Notes under the pieces: model-generated
Database searches by the model: none
What the model was told of the DNA's origin: nothing
What the model saw: only the letters and a program-made list of their open reading frames with translations
Position numbers and translations under genes: made by a program
NCBI GenBank assembly: GCA_037179385.1
Contig: CM074180.1
Coordinates: 29,741,455-29,805,454, forward strand
Direction: 5' to 3'
DNA from: Holothuria scabra
Taxonomy: Eukaryota; Echinodermata; Holothuroidea; Aspidochirotida; Holothuriidae
DNA: 64,000 nt
In this document: positions 13,274 through 24,313 of the stretch, one piece after another
How positions within the stretch are numbered: the stretch's first letter is position 1
Layout of the letters: every line of letters begins with the position of its first letter

Positions 13274-16200
13274 TCCCAGGACATGTGTTTATTTGTGCTA
13301 TAATACTTGAACTGTTAAATTTGCATCATATCTCATAACACAATGCTGAATATTTAAATTGGCTAAATCTAAAAGACACACTTGTGTATCATTTTGTATC
13401 CTCTGCTTATATTTTTGAATCAAATACTATGTTGATAACAATTGATGCCAGATACAAAAGCTTATGACTTGAAAGAGCAAGGTTAAACTAGGAGTTGGTC
13501 ACTCAATGGGAATTTCACCAAAAATGTATCTATTGAAGGGAAATATTCAATTTATATTTTATTCGATGTTCTTACCTAACTTTCTTCTAATAATCCTTGG
13601 AGTGAGAGTGTATGTCTCATTAAAACTTTTGAGAAATGAAGAGATTCTTTACATGAGTTTTGGGTGCCTTTGATTTGGCAAGTGTACTTTCAGTCGGTCA
13701 TCCAAATGTTTCCTATGCCAATAAGAGTTTATTATGAAATATTTTGAATAAAATGATATTGTCAAAATGAAAAAAAATTCAAACTGTGGAAGAGCATTGC
13801 TATCAGTGAACAATAGAAACATTTTAAATAATGTCCTTTTTTGAGTCATGTCTAAAGCCTCACTAGGGTACTAACATAGGCTGGGCTGGGCAAATTTCCT
13901 CTTTAAATAGGGCTAAATTTCTATTTTTAACAGATTCTGGGCTGTTGTCATTTTCTTTTAGAGTTTATCAAGTAGGATTTGTTCATTTAATGACCAAAGA
14001 ACCCTGATGATCCTTTTTTAGGCAGTGACCAACTCAGGGTACCGACCTATTCAAGATCAAGTACGTTTTAACTGTCAATTTTCAACATTGCTAACTTTCC
14101 TGTCATGTTGGTCAGTCCAGCTAGTTCATATTTTAATAAATTACTAATTGCTCAAAAGATAAAGACTCAGTTGACTCAGTTGGGTCAAGGTGCGTGCAGT
14201 TTGTTTCCAGGGACTGGGTGGTAAAACTATAGATAAACTTCTTTCAAGCAAGTGCTTGTTATCTCTGATATTCAATACTGGGAAACATTTTTCACTCTAT
14301 AGTAACTCAATTTAAACTTGTTTCTTTAGTACTGTATAGTAATTTAATCAGTATGAGAGGATTAGTTTTGAAAGAGTAAAAGAAAGAAAATGTATTGTAG
14401 GTCTCAAACTTTTTTTCATTTGACCATACCAATAACAAAAAGTGGTGCAACATTCATAAGAGCAGGTCAAGATAGACATTGTCCCTCTGATCATATACAG
14501 CATTTTATCAGGTGACAGATAAATCCCATGGGTAAGAAAACTGGGCCAGCCATCTGCCACTCAGCAAGCCCCTGGATCCATCTAACTAGACCAGAATTGA
14601 AATTAAATGAAGTCCATTTCTGGATTTGAGTGTTTGTCCTGAACTTATTACAATTTTTTTTAAAATCACAAAGGAAATTCAATTGAAAGGTTAATAGCTT
14701 GTCCTGTTTATGGCAGTGTAAGTAGCACTTGTTTTAACCAGATTCTAAAACTTGCTTTTCTGCTATTGATGCCACAGACAAAAGTACCATTAGTTGTCAC
14801 TTAGGGTATCACTAAGGGATTTAAAGGTTTACGTATGAGTGACTTGAGACCTTAGCAATTTTGTTACCTAAGGTGTCTGGTTCAGATGTCTCCCACTGGA
14901 TTGCTCTTAACGAAGGTGTTAAAAAAACCTTCCCAAACGGATTCAAAGCCACTTGAACAGGTTTCTTCTGAGGTTTCTCATCTCCTCAGATACACATGCA
15001 AGGTGTGAAAAGTTTTAAATTTCTGTTAACTAATGCTCCCATAGGACTCTTCCAACAAAAGAAATAACAAAAACATTTTGGAGAAAAGTAGGACAAGCTA
15101 TGAAGTGGAGAAAGGCATTGATGTGTGTCAGATGAAGATGTGGAAAGGTTTACAATGAAGAATGAAGGAGTTCTAACAAAGAGAAAACTGCTTGGGCTTT
15201 GTTCTGTTAGGGGAAACAATGATTAAGCAAAAAGTATCAAATTTAGGACTCGCCCGTCACATCCTGATTCCCATACACTTTTTTATCCTGTGGGGAATTC
15301 TTTGTCCATCAAACTATTATTTCTTATCAGGAAATTTTCATGTTGGGTCTGGACACAGAAAAATCATTGTACAAAAGTACAGCTGACTTTGACAGTGAAA
15401 GGTAGGAGCATACATGTCTTACAGGGGGGAGTCTTCTGGAGCTATTGCAGGAGTTTATGCTATACTGCAGTGACTAGCGGTGTGATAATAAATCACCATT
15501 ATTTATTTGGTTCTTCTTGCTTCCTGTGAAAGAGCTTCCTGCATGTAGATAAGAGAGCATCCTGTGTATAAGTCAGTGATTGTACTGTGCTTTGTCTAAC
15601 TCAAGTATTGCATGTGAAGCTAGTTTCTATCAGAGAGATTTTACTTAAACAAATCCACACTAGGCTGTGTGTTAGCACCCTATGTTAGTGTCTTTTTGAG
15701 GACAAAAGCAGCAGTGCTGTCTGAGTTTGCAAGTCGTTATATGAAGGAAGAGTTATATAGTAATAACGTATGCTTTTACAGTACTTTCACTCTCAGTTTG
15801 AAGAATTTTCTTGAAAGATAGGCCTAGAAATCATTTTGGTTTACAGAATCCTGTCATAGAATTATTGTCTTGCCACTCTATGGTCCATGGTACAGTAGAG
15901 CATCTTTCAATGGCATGAAGAGAAATTGTGAGGTGGGAAGGGTCAGGGTGTGAATTCCCCTTGATTTGCCTAGGAAGGACCTTAGACAGGGGTCACTGGC
16001 TCATATTTTGCAATCAAAAAAAGCCTGATGCCTGATGCAAAGTAATGTCTTTCCTTTCAATGATGAATTTAAGCTACTGTAAGGTAGAGTATCCTTTGAT
16101 GTGATCAATTAACAATTTACACTGTACCCCACTGAAGGTATGTGCAATGATTTACAACATGACCTAGTTGTAGGCATATAATAAAACTGGGCATGTGTAA

Positions 16201-17147
16201 AGTGAGTTCTCAAGAGTTCTCCTGGTATCAATGGGAATGAAAGGGTGTCACACAGTCAAAGTGCTTCTGAGTGATTGCTTTCACTCGCTGACTCCCTCCC
16301 CCCCTTCCAAACTTCCCACAAAGAGCATGCTATGGTTTTCTTCTTCTGTCCAATCCCCTTCCCCATTAGGTCATTCTCCCTTTGTTTGTATTGGCCATCT
16401 GTACAACACCCCATGCCCATAAACTGTGAATAAAAGAAAACAGAACTTTTTCCATTTAAAAAAATTCAATACCTCCAAAGGACCTCTCAAAGATGACCTC
16501 GTTCAGAGTCCAGAAGCCTGTCAATTTCTGCTGGGGATTGATGAGGTGTCAAAATAATGTCATTATAATTCCTATTCATAGGGGACAAATGGTTCGTTAT
16601 TGAAACTGTCCAGTCCATTATCATGGATCCTTAATCTTCTACTGCCTGGTCCCTCACCTGTCTCAAGAAAATGGATTTAAGGGTCATTTGAGACTGCCTC
16701 TGTTGAACATCTTAGTTTGTTAGTTTCACTTGACTTAGGAACCAATGTCTCAAGGTGGCAGTGAACTTAACACCAAACAACCCATTCAGACATAAATAGG
16801 TTAAATGGTTCACTGTCCATATTTTAATTCTGGTCATATTTTTTGACCTATCCATATTTCCCTGAAGGAGAGTGAACACAAGTGTTTATGGTAAATATGG
16901 CTTCCATCCATCCTTTGAGACTAACCTCTATTGTAAAAAGGAATGCATGACCTCCCCTCTTTTTCCGGCCCCCATTCACTTGAAGTTTTATCTGCTTTTG
17001 CCTTTGTTTCTTGAGCTAATGAGAACTGAAATTAAAATGTAGTTACAAAAGAAAACTAATGCAACATGTATGATTTTTACTTAAAAATGTAAGCACCTTA
17101 TTGATTCCTTGCCGAAGGCAGGCAAGGAATCCATGCGATGGTGATGT

Positions 17148-17199
17148 CGTGTGTATGTGTGTGTGTGTGTGTGTGTATGTGTGTGTGTGTGTGTATGTG
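17148..17199. repeat. TG microsatellite
   Basis: GTGTGT tract with three TATG interruptions at the edge of the 145-bp array. Confidence 0.9.
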
Positions 17200-17204
17200 A
17201 CGCT

Positions 17205-18235
17205 TTGGCTTGTAAACACGATATCTCAAGAAGGGTAAGTGTGACTAACCTCATATTTGGTGTGTAGGTCGGTCATATTGAGTAGATGATCCCTATTGTT
17301 TTTGGTGGAGATCAAAGGTCATTTGGGGTCACCAGAGGTCAAAAGGTCAAAACTTCGTAAACAAGATATCTCAAGAACGGTACATGTGACTATGCTCATA
17401 TTTGGTATGTGGGTTGGTCATATTGAGTAGATGATCCCTATTGTTTTTGGTGGAGATCGAAGGTCATTTGGGGTCACGAGAGGTCAAAAGGTCAAAACTT
17501 CGTAAACACGATAACTCAAGAACGGTACATGTGACTATGCTCATATTTAGTTTGTAGGTTGTTCATATTGAGTAGATTACCCTATCGATTTTCGTGGAGG
17601 TCAAAGGTCATTTGGGATCACGAGAGGTCAGTAGGTAAATTCCTTAGAAATTGCTTGTTAACGCGGATTCTCAAGAAGAGTAAGTGTGACTAATGTCATA
17701 TTTGGTGTGTGCATTGGCCATATTGAGTAGATGATCCCTATTGTTTTTGGTGGAGGTCAAAGGTCATTTGGGGTCAGGAGAGGTCAAAAGGTCAAAACTT
17801 CGTAAACACGATATCTCAAGAACGGTACATGTGACTGTGCTCATATTTGGCGAGTGTGTTGGCCATATTGAGTAGATGTTTCCTATTGTTTTTGGTGGAG
17901 GCCAAAGGTCATTTGGGGTCATGAGAGGTCAAAAGGTCAAAACTTTGTAAACACGGTATCTCAAGAACGGTACATGTGACTGTGCTCATATTTAGTGTGT
18001 GGATTGGTCATATTTAGTAGATGATCCCTATTGATTTTCCAAAAGGTCAAAGTTCATTTGGAGTCAGCATGTTGAAAGCCTGACAGGCTTTCCTGCACAG
18101 TCTTTCAAGAAAGGTCACTTGTAGGGTCCTGTAACTTGTCATGTAGATGGCACATAGTGAATACATGGTCCCAGAAGTTTTTGGTGGAGGTCAAGTGTCA
18201 TTTGGGTTCACGACGGGCAAGGGGGATCTCAAGAT
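17205..18235. repeat. Minisatellite: seven units of about 145 bp
   Basis: The anchor TCAAGAA recurs at 17226, 17371, 17516, 17671, 17816, 17961 and 18105, so spacings are 145, 145, 155, 145, 145 and 144. Each unit has a version of TATTGAGTAGATGATCCC, GGTGGAGGTCAAAGGTCATT and AGAGGTCAAAAGGTCAAAAC. Perfect AGGTCAAAGGTCA occurs at 17598-17610 and 17754-17766. Confidence 0.85.
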
Positions 18236-18424
18236 TGGATGCCTTGCATGTGTACTTTGTGGGCACATTATGGAGCCCTGCTAATTGAAAAACATTGCAA
18301 AGCAATGTCAATGTGAAAAAAGGCCTTACATTTCAGCAGCAAGGAATCACTAAGCCTTTTGGCTTTCTGGTTTTTTATCCCTCTCCCTTTGTTTGATGTA
18401 AGACTGGAATCATTGCTAGGCTCC

Positions 18425-18480
18425 AAAAAAAAATAATCAATCAATCAATAAATAAATAAAAAAAATGAAAAAAAAAAATA
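18425..18480. repeat. A-rich simple repeat (AATC/AATA)n
   Basis: A run, then three AATC units, three AATA units, and further A runs. Confidence 0.8.
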
Positions 18481-18807
18481 GATGTTACATTTAAAAGTAT
18501 GTAGAGCTAGGTAACTTGGTCTCAAAAGTTTCTTGCCAAAATACACCCTGTTTTGAACCCTCTGAATTCACATGGGAAACATTCACTTATCTCTTACTGC
18601 TACCTAATTTGCATGTATCACCCATGCACTAAACCATGCACTATTCTCTACCATGAAAAGTTTAGGCACTATGCACTCATGGACTAGTAGTTTGCTCTCA
18701 GTACTCTTCCGCTGCAATGATGGTGGCAATGGGTGTCATCACTCATGGCATACCCACCAGGCAGGTGGGTGGATACACAATGTATTCACCCAAAATTAAA
18801 AGTATCT

Positions 18808-18917
18808 GGGGCCCGTTCCACAAAGAGTTACGCACCAACTTAAGTATGATTTACTGTTGGCTTAAGTATGATGAATCAAACTTAAGATCGTGCGTAACTC
18901 TTTGTGGAACGGGCCCC
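18808..18917. mobile_element. Short palindromic MITE, GGGGCCCGTTCCACAAAG termini
   Basis: A 110-base element whose first and last 28 bases are inverted copies: GGGGCCCGTTCCACAAAGAG plus TTACGCAC at one end, GTGCGTAA plus CTCTTTGTGGAACGGGCCCC at the other. Inside are two copies of CTTAAGTATGAT. The target duplication is not clear. Confidence 0.75.
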
Positions 18918-19107
18918 TGCTGGCTGCTGCATGAATTTTGATTAAGAAGCCCAGCTGAGGTTGTTTCACTGGAAGGTACTTACCATCAGTCAGCCAAGTG
19001 ATGTTTACTTTTTCACTGGAATAAATGACAATATTTTGGGAAATACAAGTCCTTATTGTTCAACATGATGGCTTTATAGTGATAAAATGCCTCTTCCAAG
19101 TTGATAT

Positions 19108-19507
19108 CACAGACTTCCTATATACATGAACAGAGCATGTATAATGTGTATGTCCTATGCGTAGACTGTCGACACTGCCTTGGGCAAAAAAGGGGCACCA
19201 AGATGGCCACCATGAAGCTATAATTTGCATGATTTGACAAAGGATGTGTAATATTTTCAGCAAACTTTAAACTTGACTGGGAAGTAATATCATATTCCTG
19301 CAATATGTGCAGTGATTTTGCCCATATATTGCATTATGTCAAAAATATTTCAACATTCTTGCAAAATCTGTTGATTTGAACTACTTGAGCAAGTCCAAAC
19401 TTTAACACAAAAAACCATAGCAGACAGTCATCTTGCTATGGCTTTACCTCAGGTATGGAAGTGACAATCAATGGATAGTATGCTCTATCCATTATAGGAA
19501 GTCTGTG
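19108..19507. mobile_element. hAT-like MITE, family D (copy 1)
   Basis: Ends CACAGACTTCCTATA and TATAGGAAGTCTGTG are perfect inverted repeats of 15 bases. Flanks GTTGATAT (19100-19107) and GTTGATAC (19508-19515) agree at 7 of 8. The body shares ACCAAGATGGCC and TATCATATTCCTGCAATATG with the copy at 59472. Confidence 0.82.
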
Positions 19508-21282
19508 GTTGATACTAAACACAATATGTTCCCTTTTAATGGACCATGTCTTCATACAGTCTATACATTACACATATGCCTCTTCCCCTTCCTCCTCTGT
19601 TGTATTTGTGCGACACATCAGACATGACAGCTTTGATTTGAAATCTTTGTAGCTGTTTCAATAGCTAACAGTCTGTAAGCCAATGTCAGATTTAATATCA
19701 TGCACAACAACTTTGAACATGACTGCCGTTTCATTTCAAATGACTTAAAATTTCCGTAAAGTGGTGTTTGGTCATTTGATAGAGTCATTTTTCATGACGG
19801 ACTGCATCAGAAGCGGAGGGAGAACCGCAGAGAAAGGAATGCAGGTGTCTGTGTAACATAATGCTATTTTAGTGGCAGTAAAAAGGTAGGAAAGCATGAT
19901 TTGCCATAAATTAAAGGTTAACTCACATTATCCCCTGTCCTTGTGAGATGTCATCTAAGACAAACTCAGAACAGAGGAAAATAGAATAGGAGTTTTTCAG
20001 ATCAAGTATTTCTTTTGCATGTTTAGGAATAACTTATCTACCAGTTTTAATTAGTGTGGTGGTTTTCAGCTGGTACGTTGAAATTCCTCAGACTACATTT
20101 GGCCTGATAAAATAGATTGACACTTTAAGAGACAAACTGGTGCAAGTCTCAGTGTCTATGACTTGAGGCAACAGACACTGACTGTAATCTTCAACAGTTT
20201 GTAATTAAAGGGAAAATGCATTTACCTCAAATTGGATTAATATAACCTACCCAGGATTGGAACCTAATTATTATGTGACTGTTTCCTGAAGTACTGAATT
20301 TGTTAAAAAATAACCCTCTTTGTATGCCCGTAAAATGTAATATTTGTGTGCTGCAACATTACAAAGGGTACTACAAAAGGATACTTGAGGTTTATTTAAT
20401 TCAGTAATATAAAGTTAAAGGACATCTGCATTTTGTTACAGGTAGCCAAAGGCAAAATATGAAGGGTATGAAAAGGGAAAAGAGAGAAGATTTTAGTGAA
20501 TGTGGAAGGGTAACACACCAAAACTTAACTTCAAGGAAATGCAGCCATTTGTAAGGCAAACACCACAAGATTTGTAGAAATTTGTTAATTTTTCAAAGTT
20601 ATTTGGAGCAGTTCTGCCTACTGCCCTTAGTTAACTAGGCTTCCAGAATCTCTATGCAGTTGCAACTAGATTGAGATGCTGCTTACCACTTAAAATGTGT
20701 GCAAAGATTTTAAGTCTTACAAAATAAATACTCTTAAGTAGTGTTAGGTAGTGCTTTAAAACATAACAGCTAACATTAAGACAACAATGTTCAGTTATTT
20801 TACCTGTCCATGTTTATATACTTGCAGGTCTTATAGGAACAGGTTATTTGCTTGGATTAAGATATCTTCTCAGATATTTGTGAATATTTTGATGGCAGTC
20901 ATCTTGATGACACTTCTGACATGTATTTAATAGAACTTGATGTTGAAGAGAGTGGTTTTCGTGCTGTCTTTTAAAATATCATGCTGGTTTGGTGGCAGGG
21001 TGGTCTACTGTCATTGTTCAACCATGTAGCTATTATACTCTCTCCATGGTTCAGCAATGTGTCATCACACTACTCTATGGATCCAAATTGGATCCCTCTT
21101 GTGACAGAACATCCCATAGTAATCTGGTTTTCCTGGTATGAACACATGGCCAGCGGTCTGTGGTAGTAGTTCTGTGGTGTGGATAAGCTACCTACAATGA
21201 GTGACACAAACACACTTTGCACTAGTCAAAGACAACTGGGCAATACTACTTAATGTTGTGTCTTTTTCATTGGAGACTTTAA

Positions 21283-21879
21283 AGGCAGTCAATTCTCACA
21301 CCCCCAAACTACAATTTTTGTAGGCATATATTTAAAAGCCCATTTCTCTCACCCCAAACAGTGTCAATTCTCTAACCTTCTAACTTAAGCCCCTCCCACA
21401 ATTGTCTGAAATTCATCCACATCTAGACACAGTCTCGGTTTATTGCTCCAGGGTAAGTATAAAAAAGCTCAATGTGTATTCAAAACACTCTCAGTAAAGT
21501 TCATGCTGTGACATGTAAGCTTTGGTACTCTGTATTGTTTGAATTAAGTGCCAATCAAAGAGCTGAGCCAATAGAGAGTTTTGGTAACCCCCTATAGGAA
21601 TTGTAGTTTGGGATGAGAGGATTGGCCCTTTAAATTCCTAATTGGCACAGAGCTCTTTGACTGACAATGAATTTAAAGATTGCAGAGTACTGTACAGTAG
21701 CTGATATAAACAGCATATGCTGTCCTGAAAGAGTTGTGATTGCACACTGGGGTCTTCTATACTAACCCTGAAGCAACAAACGGAGATTGTATGTGGATGA
21801 GGATGAGTTTTAGACAGTTGTGGGAAGGGTACTGTAAGTTAAGAATATTGGAACTGTTTGAGGTGAGAGGATTAGGCCT
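21283..21879 (+). mobile_element. Family B MITE (copy 3, outer element of a nest)
   Basis: It is flanked by TTAA at 21279-21282 and 21880-21883. The left arm AGGCAGTCAATTCTCACACC runs to 21331, is interrupted by another family B copy, and resumes at 21634 with TAATTGGCACAGAGC, CTTTGACTGAC, GAAGCAACAAACGGAGATTG and GGTGAGAGGATTAGGCCT. Confidence 0.75.
21336..21629 (-). mobile_element. Family B MITE (copy 4, inserted inside copy 3)
   Basis: A complete 294-base copy in reverse orientation, bounded by TTAA on both sides (21332-21335 and 21630-21633). The host copy continues on each side, which shows that insertion duplicated TTAA. Confidence 0.8.
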
Positions 21880-22804
21880 TTAAGTGCATCATCTTAAATC
21901 ATGTAAACTTGTAGTAAATGATAGGACAAGAAATAATGGTGGGGTAGTTATGTGCTGTACATAAGGTTCCTTTTATCGGTACAGATTCTTTAAAAAAAAA
22001 AGTATCACCCACACTGATTCTACATGGGCACAGGTGATTGGTCCAAGTTCCCTACTTACTAGTGTGAATCATGTTTGGTACCTCAGTGAAGCCAGCATTA
22101 GACTTGGTGCTATACTGTATCCTAACATGAATTGGTTTAACAGATTTTTTTCAATTTACTTTGTATGAAAAGTTATAATAAATATTGTGCATATTATCCA
22201 TTGAGGGTATCTTGAATAAAGAAAATAGAATGACTGTAAAAGATTTATCTGGGGAACATCTGGGAGTGACCTGAGTTAATTACATCTGTTTTGTGTACAC
22301 TGTATAGAGTTTGCTATTATTCAGATAGGATATTTAGCATTATTATGCTTTGTGAGTTCCTTTTCAGGCTTTTGTTTGAGCTATAGTTGACTTTCAAGTG
22401 CAAGGAAAATAAAACAAACTTTTATTGACATTCCAGAGACAATTTGGGTTTGCTAATTTGTCTTATCTACAAAGTGTGCCTCTAAATGACAAAAAAAAGT
22501 CTTTACACAAGATATTTCACACTTGTACTAGAAATTCCAACAAAGAGAGATAAAAATTTTCATTGAGAGGAGGAGGTCGAAAGTTCATTTGTATTTGTGA
22601 CAAAAGTTGATGGTGTTCAAAGTGATACCACATTAAGTATGTATATTTAAGTGGTACAATGATCATTATTTACACATTTTGATGGATGTTACCTTGATGG
22701 CTGTTTGTTTTCTTTGTGTCTAAATATCTTGTCAGTTTCCCTTTAAGTAAGGACTACCACATGGTGTGATAAACTCACCTAAAGCTTATTGCAGTATGTT
22801 GTTA

Positions 22805-22881
22805 TAACCACAGTGTTCCTAACAGTCACACCATTGGCATTCCAAAAACAGCTAACTGCCCACAAAGAAACACTGTGGTTA
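22805..22881. mobile_element. 77-base TA-flanked foldback element
   Basis: TAACCACAGTGTT at the left and AACACTGTGGTTA at the right are perfect inverted repeats, with TA on each side (22803-22804, 22882-22883). Confidence 0.6.
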
Positions 22882-23487
22882 TACTTTAATGACTGAATAA
22901 AAAAGTTCAGGTTTAGAATTAACAGAACACCATTAGAATTTCATTCTCTTGAATGCATAGCCCCTTGCAATCATTTGCGCTGTTATTTGGTTCCCTTTCA
23001 AGACTTTTCTGTCAGTTTATAGCGAGATTTTGAACCCTTTTGAAGCTTTTATGGGGTCACTTTTGAGACAAAACTAATTTGCTGAAATCAACACAAGGCG
23101 TCTAACTGTTACTTGCCAACTTCATTTTCATCATTAAATCAGTTGACAGAGAAGAAGTATGCATGTAATTATTAGCTAGAGAAGTTTATAACTTGGCCAC
23201 AACCAGCGACTTGTCTCAAAAACAAGAAAAAGAAACAATCAAGGGGCTAAGGATAGCTTTTATGTGGTCTTTATTCAAGTTTGCTTTGTGGCTTCTAGAC
23301 AAGGCTAAAGTCACATTCTTGTCTTCGTAGCTTAAACTTGTAATAAACCAAAAATTTAGTGTTTTAGTTCCATAGACTTGAAATTAATTAGTGGTCTTAC
23401 TTTTTTCGTACTTCTTTTATACTCATTTGATGGGATGATTAGATTGGATTTGTTACATATGTCTACGTTAATTTTTGTTCTCCTTAG

Positions 23488-23687
23488 GGTGGCTTTAATC
23501 CAGCCCCAGCACAACCAAACAAAGGACCTTACATGGACATAGGATTAAGCAGGGTACCACCAGTGCAGCCCGCAACTTTAGGTGATCGGTTTGGTCTACC
23601 AGCATCGGGTCTGAGTCCAGCCTCAATGGGTCTGGGGGTTCGCCCTGGCTCTACTAGTCAAACGTCAGCTGCCTCGTTTTTTGCTCG
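23488..23687 (+). CDS. KIF26: Internal exon of a KIF26-like atypical kinesin gene (Gly/Pro/Ser-rich linker before the motor)
   Basis: The exon is 200 bases, 66 codons in phase 0 plus two bases (CG) of a split Arg codon. The acceptor is a T-rich tract ending ctccttag and the donor is CTCG|gtaagt, both near consensus. The product starts GGFNPAPAQP, is rich in Gly, Pro and Ser, holds the segment PYMDIGLSRVPP, and ends SAASFFA-R. Joined to the exon at 50728 it makes SFFARAAQKLNLSSKKKRK. I recall this block from the region N-terminal to the motor of KIF26A/KIF26B; the assignment is from memory, not a search. KIF26 kinesins have a divergent motor thought to bind microtubules without normal ATPase-driven motility, and act in Wnt5a-Ror signalling and in neuronal and cell migration. 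No recognisable domain lies inside this exon. The upstream exon was not found with confidence; it must end in phase 0. A TA-rich MITE begins about 170 bases downstream. Confidence 0.78.
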
Positions 23688-23860
23688 GTAAGTTAGATGA
23701 GATTTAACGACATACTAACACGAATGTGTTATATAGTGTCATATAGATAAAACGATTCGAGTTCATCCTTTAGTCCCCTTTTTTTACAACAGGCGGAAAA
23801 TATGATGGGCATATTCTTCACCCCACTAACAGGGATTTTTGCCTGCTAAGATCATGTAAT

Positions 23861-24313
23861 CACATACCGTATATTCTTTAATAAACGCCCCCGGGGGCGT
23901 TACATTTTTGAAAAGGGGGGCGTTTATTTGAGGGTACATTGTAATAAAAAATTAACTAATCAGCATCGGTAAAATTCTGCCATTCAACCCATCATTACCA
24001 CCGATTATTTGTAAACTGAAAAAAGGGCACAAATATACTTGAAACTTGCTCTTCATTTTGTTAAAATTCCTGTGAATACCGTACTCAATCCTTCCCGCCA
24101 AAACGGAAAATATTGATAAGCACAAACGTATAAATTATACCCCTCCCATGAGCGCGATCGTTGGTTATTTTCCCCAAAACAAAATAGTATAAACACTAGC
24201 TTTATCTGTGGTTTGGGCCTGTAGTGCGGGAGGCCTTGGCTTACGCAGTTGTTAAAAATTTTGAAGGGGGCATTTATTAGAGGGGGAGCGTTTATTACAG
24301 AATATACGGTATG
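23861..24313. mobile_element. MITE with CACATACCGTATATTCT termini
   Basis: The left end CACATACCGTATATTCT, followed by TTAATAAACGCC, and the right end GGAGCGTTTATTACAG, followed by AATATACGGTATGTG, are inverted. A second inverted pair around the GGGGCGTT motifs lies inside. Lies 173 bases after exon 23488-23687. The exact target duplication is not resolved (TA possible). Confidence 0.7.

Larger units (their letters stand above)
17097..18354. mobile_element. 1.26-kb element with inverted ends carrying a 145-bp tandem array
   Basis: The left end CTTATTGATTCCTTGC and the right end (inverted CTTAGTGATTCCTTGC) match at 15 of 16. A second copy of the terminal word makes a hairpin at 17103-17132 (GATTCCTTGCC and GGCAAGGAATC). 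Inside are a TG tract and seven tandem units. It has no coding capacity. Confidence 0.55.
1..23487 (+). other. Intron or 5' flank upstream of the first supported exon
   Basis: AT-rich, non-coding on both strands. Beyond the repeats and weak exon candidates listed separately I see nothing in these longer stretches: 490-5880, 8100-10040, 11000-13000, 13300-17090 and 19520-21280. Homopolymer C runs occur near 660 and 7821 and an A run at 12541. No 5' end, first exon or start codon of the KIF26-like gene could be placed here. Confidence 0.6.
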
